Notes: generated by a model not told the origin, from the letters alone. A stretch of DNA of 64,000 nucleotides from an uncultured Pelagibacteraceae bacterium (GCA_902544985.1 CACCFV010000003.1:40078-104077); one strand, 5' to 3'; positions 55,141 to 63,873 are shown, counted from the stretch's first letter. A program made the numbers and translations.

Positions 55141-56068
55141 GATCAAAAGCTTCCATTAGCTCATTCCATTCTCGCTTAGACAAACCAGACTCTTCCATAG
55201 AAATTTTTTCACCCGTGATAAGTTTCTGAATAATAATTTTTCCCTTTGCTGAAACTTCGGTTCCCCCAACTCTATAATCCATAAAGGCCTCATAAGTTAT
55301 TGGGACCCATTTTTTAAGTGTATCCAACATTATATCTGCATAAACTCTGATTTCGTACTGGGCATGATGGTCTGCTCTTAATCTTAAAAAATTCATAAGA
55401 TTTAACAAATCTGTTTTCCAATACCACTGAGTATATGTATTTAAAGTTAAGTTCATTCTTGCAAGTTCTCTAGCTAATCCCTTTTTATTTTCATCAATCA
55501 TAGATCCATCATATCTTTCATTGAGCATTGTTTCATAATTTGCATATGTTCTTTCAGCATCATTTTTTAAAAGTTCTAAAACTTCATTTGCTTGTTCACC
55601 TTCGAGAACATCTCCTCTGCCTTGTCTATTAGATGTCGATTGAGCTGCGAGATTTTCTTTTAATGGTAAGTAAAATTCTTTATCTAAAATTGAATACCTT
55701 GCAGAATATTCATTTACATTTGCAGTCCTATGTCTAATCCATTGACGAGCAATAAAAATTGGTAGTTTAATATGATATTTAATTTCACACATCTCGAACG
55801 GGGTGCTATGCCAATGACGCATTAAGTATTTTATTAACCCTGCATCTGTAGAAACTTTTTTGGTTCCTTTACCATACGAAACTCTAGCTGATTGAACAAT
55901 TGAAGTATCATCTCCCATATAATCAACAACTCTTACAAAGCCATGGTCAAGGGCAGGCAATGCCTCGTAAAGAATTTTTTCTAATTCAGGTGAAGTAACT
56001 CTTTTTGTTGAATTGCTTTGTGATTGCTGATTTTTTATATCTTCTTGCTGTTCTTTAGTTAATTTCAT
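55121..56068 (-). CDS. thyX: Flavin-dependent thymidylate synthase ThyX
   Basis: ThyX makes dTMP from dUMP using methylene-THF and FADH2. The chosen ATG at 56068 gives 315 residues ([14 protein letters not shown]). The signature [15 protein letters not shown] near 125-140 is intact. A 123-base longer open frame runs back to 56191, but that part is the antisense of the tmRNA acceptor piece and is not coding. It is read away from the tmRNA gene and converges with the Mrp-family gene. Confidence 0.95.
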   Translation of the reverse strand: MKLTKEQQEDIKNQQSQSNSTKRVTSPELEKILYEALPALDHGFVRVVDYMGDDTSIVQSARVSYGKGTKKVSTDAGLIKYLMRHWHSTPFEMCEIKYHIKLPIFIARQWIRHRTANVNEYSARYSILDKEFYLPLKENLAAQSTSNRQGRGDVLEGEQANEVLELLKNDAERTYANYETMLNERYDGSMIDENKKGLARELARMNLTLNTYTQWYWKTDLLNLMNFLRLRADHHAQYEIRVYADIMLDTLKKWVPITYEAFMDYRVGGTEVSAKGKIIIQKLITGEKISMEESGLSKREWNELMEAFDLKDKLI

Positions 56069-56109
56069 GAATGTTATTGAATCTCTTGAATTTCCTTTTA
56101 TATTAATAA

Positions 56110-56371
56110 AGTTGGATTTCCAACTATGACGATAAACGAATTTCGTAATAACCATTGCGGACGTGGGGGCAGTACCCACCACCTCCACCATTTACAACTT
56201 ATGGGGGTGAACTAGATTCGACGAGTGACTAAAGGCTATTCTTTCGTTCGGAATTGTTCCTCCGTAACGGGCTAATTTATAATTGCTAACGAAAGTTACG
56301 CACTTGCTGCTTAATTAACTTTGTTAATTAAGTAGTCGGGGTCTGGGGCACCTGGCAACAGAACGCCCCTA
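56110..56371 (+). ncRNA. ssrA: Permuted two-piece tmRNA
   Basis: tmRNA rescues stalled ribosomes and tags the nascent peptide. The permuted order is clear. The acceptor piece (about 56110-56190) ends with a T-arm (GTGGG...CCCAC) and CACCTCC-ACCA. A 12-base spacer (56191-56202) follows. The coding piece begins GGGGGTGAA at 56203, whose first seven bases pair with CACCTCC (one G-U), closing the acceptor stem. GGCTATT (about 56234) pairs with AATAACC (about 56147-56153), with one mismatch, as the long helix. The tag frame GCT AAC GAA AGT TAC GCA CTT GCT GCT TAA (56285-56314) encodes ANESYALAA. The 3' end contains the GGGGCACCTGGCAACAGAA hairpin seen in alphaproteobacterial tmRNAs. Confidence 0.94.
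56345..56370 (+). repeat. 26-base direct repeat, copy 1 (inside ssrA)
   Basis: These 26 bases, from GGGGCACCTGG to AACGCCCCT, recur exactly at 58117-58142. This copy forms the last hairpin of the tmRNA coding piece (GGGGC...GCCCC). It is followed by ACACATTTG, not by a T-run. Confidence 0.95.
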
Positions 56372-56420
56372 CACATTTGTTAATTTAGTTTGCAGTATCA
56401 ACGTTATTTAAAAAATACAA

Positions 56421-56456
56421 CCGAAGGATTCGGACTGTGTTCGGAATTTTATTTTT
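56421..56456 (+). terminator. Possible terminator downstream of ssrA
   Basis: CCGAA (56421-56425) can pair with TTCGG at 56440-56444, followed by AATTTTATTTTT. A tighter alternative uses TTCGG at 56429-56433. It would end the tmRNA transcript about 75 bases after the last tmRNA hairpin. Confidence 0.45.
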
Positions 56457-56883
56457 AATTATCTCCTAGTCTCCAGTACTTATCTACTAAATCCTCAAAT
56501 ACAGGAATAATCTTAAATTCTCTCCCTGCATCATATTTATAACAAAGCGTTCTCAGTTGTTCATTTATATTATCTCTTTCATATTCGCCACCTTTTGCGG
56601 TTTTCAAAACCTGTCTCAATGCAACTTGAACACCATCAGTTGTATAAAGGACTCCATCATTCATTTTGCTTTTATAGGAAAAATCATAACTACATTTAAT
56701 AGATTTAATAGTTTTTTGATGGATATTATGAGCTTCTTTTATAAATTCCACTTCTTTTCCAAAAAACTTTTTTTCAAAATGCATACACAAATTATAAAGT
56801 ATTACTGCCTTATAAAGATTTGAGACATCGTCAGCTGAAGCATCTATTGTATCCATTATTCTATTTTTTTTTGAAACATTCAT
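56455..56883 (-). CDS. Conserved-looking hypothetical protein, 142 residues
   Basis: I do not recognise this protein. It is soluble, with no signal peptide, mixed charge and several Cys and Tyr residues. Predicted mostly helical, with ADDVSNLYKAVILYNLCMHFEKKFFGKEVEFIKEA in the N-terminal half (about 17-51) and TTDGVQVALRQVLKTAKGGEYE near 81-102. It lies between tmRNA and the MORN-repeat gene, inside the interval bounded by the 26-base repeats. Codon use looks like the rest of the window. Confidence 0.7.
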   Translation of the reverse strand: MNVSKKNRIMDTIDASADDVSNLYKAVILYNLCMHFEKKFFGKEVEFIKEAHNIHQKTIKSIKCSYDFSYKSKMNDGVLYTTDGVQVALRQVLKTAKGGEYERDNINEQLRTLCYKYDAGREFKIIPVFEDLVDKYWRLGDN

Positions 56884-56926
56884 GATTTTTTTCAGCAGTT
56901 AATAATCCTTTAAAATTTAGTTTTGA

Positions 56927-57631
56927 TTAATCTTTTTTATAAAAACCATTATCTTTCCATATTCCTTTTTGAATTGTTCCATCTTTTTTAGTATATGTAC
57001 CTTGGCCATGACGTTTCCCATCTTTCCACTGACCAATATAAATTCCTTCAGCTGTTTTATGATCTTCTAGATAAGTATATGTGCCTTGACCATCACGTTT
57101 TCCCTCTTTCCATCCACCTTCGTATTTACCAACATTTTCCCATTTCCAAGATCCTTGGCCATGTTTTTGTCCCTTTTTAAACTCTCCATCATATGTACTT
57201 CCATTATTATATTTTGCAGTGCCATAACCATCTTGAAATCCTTCTTTCCATTCACCAATGTAATGTGTGAGAGTTTGATTATTTTTTGCTATGTACTCGC
57301 CACTTCCATGAATTCTCCCATTTTTAAAATATCCAATATATTTAAAATATTTATCTTCCCAAATACCATATCCATCCTTCTTTCCATTTTTCCACTCACC
57401 AACAAATGTCCGTCCTGTTCTTGTTGTTAATTTTCCTTCTCCATGTCTTTTACCATCTTTAAATTCTCCAATATATTTATTATCTCCTGGAGACATATTT
57501 GATTTTGGAAATGATATAATTTCAGTTCCTTGACCATTAATACAATCACCTTCTACACATTTGATATCTTTAGCTAATAAGAGGTTGCAACTAAACAAAC
57601 CCAGAACCACGATCCCTAAAAGTTTTTTCAT
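56927..57631 (-). CDS. Secreted MORN-repeat protein
   Basis: A 234-residue exported protein. Signal peptide 1-20 (LGLFSCNLLLAKD) could contain a lipobox-like SCN, so lipoprotein anchoring is possible. The rest is about eight MORN repeats of roughly 23 residues, each with a Y-x-G-x-[FW]-K-[DEN]-G-[KRQ] core: YIGEFKDGKRHGEG, FVGEWKNGKKDGYG, YIGYFKNGRIHGSG, YIGEWKEGFQDGYG, YDGEFKKGQKHGQG, YEGGWKEGKRDGQG, YIGQWKDGKRHGQG. Such repeats bind lipids or proteins at membranes. It is adjacent to the small alpha-beta-barrel-like gene (0 bases) and lies in the repeat-bounded interval. Confidence 0.85.
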   Translation of the reverse strand: MKKLLGIVVLGLFSCNLLLAKDIKCVEGDCINGQGTEIISFPKSNMSPGDNKYIGEFKDGKRHGEGKLTTRTGRTFVGEWKNGKKDGYGIWEDKYFKYIGYFKNGRIHGSGEYIAKNNQTLTHYIGEWKEGFQDGYGTAKYNNGSTYDGEFKKGQKHGQGSWKWENVGKYEGGWKEGKRDGQGTYTYLEDHKTAEGIYIGQWKDGKRHGQGTYTKKDGTIQKGIWKDNGFYKKD

Positions 57632-57946
57632 TTAATGATTTGTATATGCATCTGGATAGTTGGTTAAATGTTCATCTGAAATTGGTATCATTACAGCACT
57701 TTCTATAACAGCTCCAGCTTCCTTTCTTTTCTCAGTAAGTTCGTTATCATCTCTAAAAGCTTGGAGTGCTTCCATGTTTGGAAATTGCATTACTGTATGA
57801 AGTTTTGTCGGGTCATCTTTTTGCGTGCCTGCAAAAATAAACTTTATTCCATGTTCTTTTAATTTTCCATCTTGAGCATAAACCATCTCTTTCCAAGTTT
57901 TAAATCCTTTAGTAATTGTAATTTCACCTTTGACTAATATTCCCAC
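57632..57946 (-). CDS. Putative dimeric alpha-beta barrel (ABM-like) protein, GTG start
   Basis: A 104-residue protein starting with GTG at 57946, supported by a consensus AGGAGG 5 bases upstream; the nearby ATG two bases up runs into a stop in five codons. The pattern KGEITITKGFKTWKEMVYAQ, then KFIFAGTQKDDPTKLHTVMQFPNMEALQAFRDD, and VIESAVMIPISDEH is that of small ferredoxin-like alpha-beta barrels such as ABM or DUF3764-type proteins. Function unknown. The MORN gene starts directly after its stop. Confidence 0.72.
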   Translation of the reverse strand: MGILVKGEITITKGFKTWKEMVYAQDGKLKEHGIKFIFAGTQKDDPTKLHTVMQFPNMEALQAFRDDNELTEKRKEAGAVIESAVMIPISDEHLTNYPDAYTNH

Positions 57947-58116
57947 ATGAACCTCCTTATTAATATTTTAAAAGCTTTTTCATGATCCAAGATTATCAAA
58001 TCCTACAGTCTATTCCGAATGCTTTTTTACTCGGAATATATTCGGGATTATTCTATAATTTAGCAAATTTTAGGATTGCTAATTGCTGAAATATAAGGAT
58101 TATTGAAACAAAGTTC

Positions 58117-58142
58117 GGGGCACCTGGCAACAGAACGCCCCT
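58117..58142 (+). repeat. 26-base direct repeat, copy 2, followed by a T-run
   Basis: An exact copy of the last tmRNA hairpin (see 56345). Here GGGGC...GCCCC is followed directly by TTTTTAATG, so this copy looks like an intrinsic terminator. The flanks beyond the 26 bases differ from copy 1. No complete tmRNA (tag frame, acceptor stem) is visible next to it. It marks the right edge of a 1.77 kb interval with three genes. Confidence 0.93.
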
Positions 58143-58146
58143 TTTT
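58117..58146 (+). terminator. Hairpin plus T-run in repeat copy 2
   Basis: The GGGGC/GCCCC stem with a long CCTGGCAACAGAA-type loop, followed by TTTTT, fits an intrinsic terminator on the plus strand. No plus-strand gene precedes it within 1.7 kb except ssrA, which suggests it may be ssrA's ancestral terminator displaced by an insertion. Confidence 0.5.
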
Positions 58147-58198
58147 AATGATCTTAGGTCACAGTGAATAAAATTAATAATAAATTAAATATTAACAC

Positions 58199-58321
58199 AT
58201 GGAATTTATCATAATTATAATTTTAACATTAGTCATTGCCTGGATTTTATTTAGACCAATTTCAAAAAAAGAACTTGAGAGATATAACGATAAGGATAAT
58301 TGGTCAAATATGGGTTTTTAA
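58199..58321 (+). CDS. Small membrane protein of 40 residues
   Basis: ATG at 58199 reads 40 codons to TAA at 58319-58321. The product starts with MEFIIIIILTLVIAWILF, a single hydrophobic helix, then RPISKKELERYNDK and an end with NWSNMGF, a charged cytosolic tail. A hydrophobic helix followed by a well-formed polar tail is hard to explain by chance in A+T-rich DNA. It sits just right of repeat copy 2 and 62 bases before the acyltransferase. Function unknown. Confidence 0.6.
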   Translation: MEFIIIIILTLVIAWILFRPISKKELERYNDKDNWSNMGF

Positions 58322-58383
58322 ATTAACTTATATAAAATAATTATCTTTTACTTAGTAATTTATTCATAATAAAACACTTCATA

Positions 58384-60441
58384 ATGAAGTTAAATTATAG
58401 ACCTGAAATAGACGGTTTAAGAGCTCTAGCTGTTGGCGTTGTAATACTTTATCACTCAAAACACACATTTTTCGGTAAAGATATATTTTCAGGTGGATTT
58501 ATAGGAGTTGATATATTTTTTGTAATATCTGGATATCTAATTTCTTCATTAATTTTTAAAGAGTTGTTAGCAACTGGGAAATTTTCTTTTAAATTATTTT
58601 ATGAGCGAAGAATAAGAAGAATATTACCTGCTTTATTCACGGTAATTATTGTCACAATTCCATTTGCCTGGATGTTTACATTACCTTTAGATTTAATTGA
58701 TTTTTCAAAATCATCAATATCTTCTATTTTATTCAGTTCAAATCTTTTTTTTCATTTCTCTGGTCTCGAATATGGAAGCCAAGATAGCCTTTTAAAGCCT
58801 TTACTTCATACTTGGTCTTTGTCTGTTGAAGAACAATTTTATATTTTATTTCCAATAATTTTTATATTTTTTTTTATAAATTTTAAGAAGTTTTTAGTAA
58901 AATTTATTATTTTTGGAATTGTAGCTAGTTTAGTAATTGCTGAAATTACGTCAAAAAATTTTATTTCATTAAATTTTTATTTTATTCATACAAGAGTCTG
59001 GGAACTTTTAGCCGGGTCTTTAATTTCGTATTATGAATTTTTTGAAAAGAAAAATTTTAAAGAAAATGTTTTAGAAAAATTTTATCCTTCAATTGGATTA
59101 TTGATGATTACTTATTCCATAATCTTTTTTGATGACACTATGAGACATCCATCTTTAATTACTCTAGTTCCTGTTTTAGGAACTGTATTGATTATTTCTT
59201 TTTCAAAACAAAATGAAATAGTCAACACATTATTCTCACAAAAAATTTTTGTACAGATTGGTTTAATCTCATACTCATTATATCTCTGGCATTATCCTGT
59301 GTTTGCTTTTTCAAGAATTACTGACTTTTCTCAGGGAGATATAATTAAAAAGATTTCATTAATTTTTTTAATATTTGCATTATCAATTCTTACTTACAAA
59401 TTTATTGAAAAACCATCAAGGAATAGAAAAAATAATTTTAAAAGAATACTTTTTATATTAATTAGTTCAGCTATTTTGGTTATAATTTTTTGTGTCTATA
59501 CGATTAAAAAAGATGGATTAATTAAAAAACATCCTGAAATAATTCAAAATTCATACAAGAACTTAGACTATAGAGGAATTTCTCAAAATAACAAATTCTG
59601 TCACTCAAGAGTTGGTGTTAATGGCTTTTGTATTTTCAATCAAAAAATTAATAACACTGGTAACATAATTTTTCTTGGTGACTCTATAACAGATGCTTTA
59701 TTAGGAGATATGATTGAAAAAGTTGAAAAAACGAATTTTAAATTAATTCATATGAGTTATAGTGGAAATTTATACTTTCCAGAATATCTCGCAGTTAGTA
59801 AAAGAGATAATCGTATTGATCAAGATGAAACATATCATAAATACCGAAAAGAATATTTAGATGATCTTGATGGAATAAACTATATAGTCATAGCAGGAAA
59901 TTATTCATACTATTTTGAAGAACAAAGAATTAAATTAGAAAATGAAAATTTTAAAATTTATTCTACAGGAAGAAAATTTGTAGAAAAAAATAGTATAAAT
60001 AAAAAAAAAGAGGAAAGAATTTTAGAATTAAAATCGAAATTTAAAGATACAATAAAGAAACTTGCAAAAAAGAATAAAGTAATATTATTATATCCAATGC
60101 CGCAGCCCCCAAAAGGTGTATGGCAGAGAGTAACAAATAATTACTTTAAAGGATTGATTGATGATAAAAATAATAAAAATTATTTTTTAAAAGATAAGAT
60201 AAATTATGATGAAGAATATTTCTTTGGCTTAAACAGAAATATCTTCGATTTTTTTGATGAGGTAGAATCTGAAAATATTCATAGAGTTTATCCTCATAAA
60301 ATTTTTTGTAATAAAAAATGCTTATTTTATGATGATAAAAGAATATATTTTTTTGATACAGTTCATCCCTCTAAATATGGAAGTTCTTTAATTAATTCGC
60401 TTATAATAAAAACGATCAAAAAAATTCAGGTGTCTAACTGA
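58384..60441 (+). CDS. Acyltransferase-3 / SGNH fusion (OafA-like O-acetyltransferase)
   Basis: A 685-residue membrane protein. The N-terminal domain (about 1-370) is an acyltransferase-3 domain: YRPEIDGLRALAVGVVILYH near 5-24, the catalytic-type His, GVDIFFVISGYLIS and RRIRRILPALF. About ten membrane helices follow. The C-terminal domain (about 390-685) is extracytoplasmic SGNH: IIFLGDSITDALLG near 428-441 with the Ser nucleophile and DTVHPSKYGSSLI near 657-669 with the Asp-His pair. Such proteins acetylate surface polysaccharide or lipid. The 3' end overlaps the methyltransferase gene by 16 bases, tail to tail. Confidence 0.9.
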   Translation: MKLNYRPEIDGLRALAVGVVILYHSKHTFFGKDIFSGGFIGVDIFFVISGYLISSLIFKELLATGKFSFKLFYERRIRRILPALFTVIIVTIPFAWMFTLPLDLIDFSKSSISSILFSSNLFFHFSGLEYGSQDSLLKPLLHTWSLSVEEQFYILFPIIFIFFFINFKKFLVKFIIFGIVASLVIAEITSKNFISLNFYFIHTRVWELLAGSLISYYEFFEKKNFKENVLEKFYPSIGLLMITYSIIFFDDTMRHPSLITLVPVLGTVLIISFSKQNEIVNTLFSQKIFVQIGLISYSLYLWHYPVFAFSRITDFSQGDIIKKISLIFLIFALSILTYKFIEKPSRNRKNNFKRILFILISSAILVIIFCVYTIKKDGLIKKHPEIIQNSYKNLDYRGISQNNKFCHSRVGVNGFCIFNQKINNTGNIIFLGDSITDALLGDMIEKVEKTNFKLIHMSYSGNLYFPEYLAVSKRDNRIDQDETYHKYRKEYLDDLDGINYIVIAGNYSYYFEEQRIKLENENFKIYSTGRKFVEKNSINKKKEERILELKSKFKDTIKKLAKKNKVILLYPMPQPPKGVWQRVTNNYFKGLIDDKNNKNYFLKDKINYDEEYFFGLNRNIFDFFDEVESENIHRVYPHKIFCNKKCLFYDDKRIYFFDTVHPSKYGSSLINSLIIKTIKKIQVSN

Positions 60442-61214
60442 TTTTTTGTAAATAAAGCAATAAACTTTCTTTTTGAAGGATCACAATTATTTAAAGCATC
60501 CAATCTTTTATAAAATAGATTTAAAGAAATTAATTTTTCATTTTGTAGAGTTTTAAGTGTTTGAAAAGCTCCTATTGATCTATAAGTTTGGTCTTCATTT
60601 AAAGGTTTCGTTAAAAAAACATCATCACAAAGAGCTATTCCATTTTTATTTAGCATATTAAAAGAATTAATTATATCTATACAAACAGTTGGATAACCGT
60701 GTGCACCATCTATCCAAATGATATCAAATTTTTTTTTTGATTTAATTAGGTTAATTGAATTAGTTTTTATAAACTCAATATTTTTACCTTTTGACAGAAT
60801 TTCATCTCTTTTTTTAATGAATCGATTAAAATCTTTTTTCCTGTCATAAGTTTCAATAAATTCATCATTATCTTCAGGAAGATCAACTGTGGTAATTTTT
60901 GAATTTTGAAATAAAACAGATAAAAGAAAACTGTTGGCACCATCATAAGTGCCAATTTCTAAAATCTCAATTTTAGGAATATCTATTTTATCTGACAACG
61001 CTGAAAACAATGTCTCATGTTCTGTTGACATTTTTCTATCCATTAAATCATGTTTTTTTTTGATTAACGAAAGTTTTTCCAAAGCTTGTTTTCTATTAAA
61101 CCCTAAAAGTTTAAATTTATTGTTTTGATCCTCTTCAAAAAAATTATAATCATAATTTCTTTTTAGCTTTTGAAAAGATAAAACATTAAAGATTTTTCTT
61201 AAAATATTGACCAT
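60426..61214 (-). CDS. Class I SAM-dependent methyltransferase
   Basis: A 262-residue protein. EILEIGTYDGANSFLLSVLF near 81-100 is the SAM-binding loop; TTVDLPEDND supplies the acidic residue, and FDIIWIDGAHGYPTVCIDI near 164-182 matches the Methyltransf_24/cephalosporin-hydroxylase-like group. The substrate, likely a sugar or small molecule, is unknown. It lies one base after the 2OG-oxygenase-like gene and overlaps the acyltransferase end. Together they look like a surface or small-molecule modification locus. Confidence 0.8.
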   Translation of the reverse strand: MVNILRKIFNVLSFQKLKRNYDYNFFEEDQNNKFKLLGFNRKQALEKLSLIKKKHDLMDRKMSTEHETLFSALSDKIDIPKIEILEIGTYDGANSFLLSVLFQNSKITTVDLPEDNDEFIETYDRKKDFNRFIKKRDEILSKGKNIEFIKTNSINLIKSKKKFDIIWIDGAHGYPTVCIDIINSFNMLNKNGIALCDDVFLTKPLNEDQTYRSIGAFQTLKTLQNEKLISLNLFYKRLDALNNCDPSKRKFIALFTKNQLDT

Positions 61215-61215
61215 A

Positions 61216-62037
61216 TTAAATTAAATAAATATTTATATTCACAGATCTTCTTATTAAGTCATCATCAAATTTTTTTACATCATGCCATGATTTATCTGTT
61301 TTAATAAAACCAGTAAGTTTATTTTTTTCAAACTTCGAATTATAAAAAAGTTTATAGTTTTCAAAAAATTTTATTGAAGTATTTTGATCAAGATATTTAC
61401 TTTTCCAAATATCAAGATTTTGGCTATCGGTCTCTTTTGATTTATAAAAATTTGTACCTAAATTTTCATATTTGGAGAAAAAAGGGTCATTATTTTTTGG
61501 TGGAAAATAAATCATTAAGGATAAAAGTTTGTTCTCTGTATCACAATGAGGTGGAATAAAACAATCCTTTTTTATGATAGAAAATTCAAAGCCTATTCGT
61601 ACTAAATTAAAATTTATTCTTTTTAAAATTTTATGAATTAATCTTTGTGTAAAAGTATTAGTATAATCCTTTATGAAAAGGTAATTTTTTAAATTTTCTC
61701 TATTCTTTATTTTTTTAAGCTCATGATTAATTAGATTTAAGAATGTTAAACAAACTTTCTTGGAATTGAACATTTCATAAAAATCTCCCCATACATTACC
61801 TTTTATAAATTTAAAAAATTCATCATGTTTATTGTTAAGAAACTTCTTGTTCCCGTTTGAGTGAATTGCAGGAAATTGTTCTTCTTTCGGAAAATTTAAT
61901 AATAGGTTATTGTATAAATCATTATCTAAAAAATTTTTTTTTTCAAAAATACAAAATGGTTCATTGATACATTCTTCAAACTCATTTAAATTTTTTGGTA
62001 AATCAATTGACTTTTTTTTAAAATTAAAATCTTCCAT
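61216..62037 (-). CDS. 2-oxoglutarate/Fe(II) oxygenase-like protein
   Basis: A 273-residue cytoplasmic protein. HCD at residues 164-166 followed by KLLSLMIYF, then WHDV with His252 and RRSVNINIYL with Arg263/264, give the HxD...H...R metal and oxo-acid ligands of the 2OG-Fe(II) dioxygenase fold. Substrate unknown. The N-terminal 110 residues are acidic and Lys/Phe-rich without a recognised domain. It is immediately upstream of the methyltransferase gene, so both may act on one acceptor. Confidence 0.72.
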   Translation of the reverse strand: MEDFNFKKKSIDLPKNLNEFEECINEPFCIFEKKNFLDNDLYNNLLLNFPKEEQFPAIHSNGNKKFLNNKHDEFFKFIKGNVWGDFYEMFNSKKVCLTFLNLINHELKKIKNRENLKNYLFIKDYTNTFTQRLIHKILKRINFNLVRIGFEFSIIKKDCFIPPHCDTENKLLSLMIYFPPKNNDPFFSKYENLGTNFYKSKETDSQNLDIWKSKYLDQNTSIKFFENYKLFYNSKFEKNKLTGFIKTDKSWHDVKKFDDDLIRRSVNINIYLI

Positions 62038-62059
62038 TATTATTATTTTTCCATCTAAA

Positions 62060-62431
62060 TTATTTAATAAATTTTCTTAAATTGGGCTTAAAATAATTTG
62101 GTCCTTTCATAACTTTTCCTAATTCGTTATAAATAGGCCTGCCATCTTTACCCAACTTACTCATATTTGAATTTTGAACCTCTTCAAAACATTTATCTAA
62201 ATCTATACCTAAAGCATGTCCTGCGCCATATGTTACATAAAGGATATCAGTTAGTGCATCTGCTATTTCAATTAAATCCTTTTTATCCATTGCTACTTTT
62301 AATTCGTCTAGTTCCTCATTAATTAGACTTAACCTCAATTCATTTATCTGATTTGTACTTAACGAAGGTTTCGTCTTTACTTCTTGACCAAAAGTTTTCA
62401 TAAAAATACCAACTTTTTCAAAATTTGTCAT
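62060..62431 (-). CDS. MazG-like / PRA-PH-fold nucleotide pyrophosphohydrolase
   Basis: A 123-residue all-alpha NTP pyrophosphohydrolase. LRLSLINEELDELKVAMDKKDLIEIADALTDILYVTYG (about 34-71) holds the metal-binding EExxE and ExxD pattern. The ATG at 62431 is chosen because AGGAG lies 5-6 bases upstream; a longer frame back to 62485 lacks a ribosome site and touches fumC. Substrate could be a non-canonical dNTP or a phosphoribosyl nucleotide; it is not clearly HisE. It is divergent from fumC. Confidence 0.8.
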   Translation of the reverse strand: MTNFEKVGIFMKTFGQEVKTKPSLSTNQINELRLSLINEELDELKVAMDKKDLIEIADALTDILYVTYGAGHALGIDLDKCFEEVQNSNMSKLGKDGRPIYNELGKVMKGPNYFKPNLRKFIK

Positions 62432-62484
62432 TTTGCTCCTATAAGTTATCAAATTTTTAATATATAAATAATTATTAATTATCA

Positions 62485-63873
62485 ATGAAATTTCGTAAAG
62501 AATTTGACAGTATTGGATCTATAAAAGTTCCTAATGATAAATACTGGGGCGCCTCAACACAAAGATCAAAAAAATATTTTGATATAGGTGATTTTTTAGT
62601 AAGACCAATTTTGATTAAATCCATTGCTATAATCAAAAAAGCTGCAGCAGTAGTGCATCAAAAAAATAAAGAAATTTCTCCCAAAATTTCAAAAGCTATA
62701 ATTAAAGCATCAAATGAAATTATTATAGGTAAACTTGATAGTCATTTTCCTCTAAAAGTATGGCAAACAGGATCTGGAACTCAGACAAACATGAATGTGA
62801 ATGAAGTGATTGCTAATAGAGCTATAGAGACATTAGGTGGTAAAAAAGGATCAAAAAAACCTGTTCATCCTAATGATCATGTTAACAAATCTCAATCTAC
62901 AAATGATGTATTTCCAACGGCTATGCATATAGCTATTGCTTTGGAGACTAAAAAAAATTTATTGCCATCTCTTAAGTTGTTAAATCAAGAACTTAAGAAA
63001 AAAAAATCGAAATTTAAAAATATTATAAAGGTTGGAAGAACACATCTTCAAGATGCTACTCCGTTGTCGTTGGGTCAAGAATTTTCAGGTTATCAATCTC
63101 AAATTGAAGATTGTATAAACAGAATAACTAAGGCTTTAGAGGAAATCTATTTTCTTGCTCAGGGAGGAACTGCTGTAGGAACTGGGATAAACACAAAAAA
63201 AAATTTTGATAAAAAAATTATTAATGAAATTAAAAAAATTACTAAATTACCTTTCAAACCAACAAGAAATAAATTTGCTGCTCTTGCAGCTCATGATAGT
63301 ATAGTTAATTTTTCAGGCACACTTAATACAACAGCTGTAAGTTTAATGAAAATTGCAAATGACATAAGATTTTTAGGTTCTGGACCTAGAGCAGGTTATG
63401 GGGAGCTAATCTTACCTGCTAATGAACCAGGATCATCAATTATGCCCGGTAAAATAAACCCAACACAATCTGAGGCTGTGACAATGGTTTGTGTCAAGGT
63501 TATTGGAAATCATAATGGTATTACAATGGCAGGATCACATGGACATTTTGAATTAAATGTTTTTAAACCTCTGATCGCACACAATATTTTACAATCAATT
63601 AATTTACTTTCTGATAGTATAAAAAATTTCTCTCTCTATTGTATTAAAGGATTAAAAGCTGATGAAACAAAAATAAAAGAATATTTAGAAAATTCTTTAA
63701 TGTTAGTAACAGCATTAGCTCCTCATATTGGATATGATAAATCTGCTAAAATCGCAAAACTAGCTTTGAAAAATAAGACTACTTTAAAATATGAAGCTTT
63801 AAAATCAGGATTAATAAGTGAAAAAAATTACGATAAGATTGTTAATCCAAAAAAAATGATTTATCCAGCGTAA
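62485..63873 (+). CDS. fumC: Fumarate hydratase class II
   Basis: It converts fumarate to L-malate in the TCA cycle. The 462-residue enzyme opens [30 protein letters not shown], has [19 protein letters not shown] near 95-113, [21 protein letters not shown] near 131-151, [16 protein letters not shown] near 183-198 and the signature [13 protein letters not shown] near 315-327. The metal-independent tetrameric family is clear. A short partial gene on the opposite strand overlaps its 3' end by 13 bases. Confidence 0.96.
   Translation: MKFRKEFDSIGSIKVPNDKYWGASTQRSKKYFDIGDFLVRPILIKSIAIIKKAAAVVHQKNKEISPKISKAIIKASNEIIIGKLDSHFPLKVWQTGSGTQTNMNVNEVIANRAIETLGGKKGSKKPVHPNDHVNKSQSTNDVFPTAMHIAIALETKKNLLPSLKLLNQELKKKKSKFKNIIKVGRTHLQDATPLSLGQEFSGYQSQIEDCINRITKALEEIYFLAQGGTAVGTGINTKKNFDKKIINEIKKITKLPFKPTRNKFAALAAHDSIVNFSGTLNTTAVSLMKIANDIRFLGSGPRAGYGELILPANEPGSSIMPGKINPTQSEAVTMVCVKVIGNHNGITMAGSHGHFELNVFKPLIAHNILQSINLLSDSIKNFSLYCIKGLKADETKIKEYLENSLMLVTALAPHIGYDKSAKIAKLALKNKTTLKYEALKSGLISEKNYDKIVNPKKMIYPA

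Noticed and set aside
56069..56191. A 41-residue N-terminal extension of ThyX starting at 56191
   Set aside because: It is the reverse complement of the tmRNA acceptor piece, including its CCA end, so it is not coding; ThyX starts at 56068 with a family-like N-terminus.
57067..57430. Alternative frames of 63 and 114 residues inside the MORN gene
   Set aside because: Repeat-rich coding sequence gives open alternative frames; the MORN frame has the repeats and signal peptide.
57960..58116. A second, degenerate tmRNA gene ending in repeat copy 2
   Set aside because: No tag frame, acceptor stem or GGGGGTGAA-like start could be found to the left; only the 26-base hairpin is shared.
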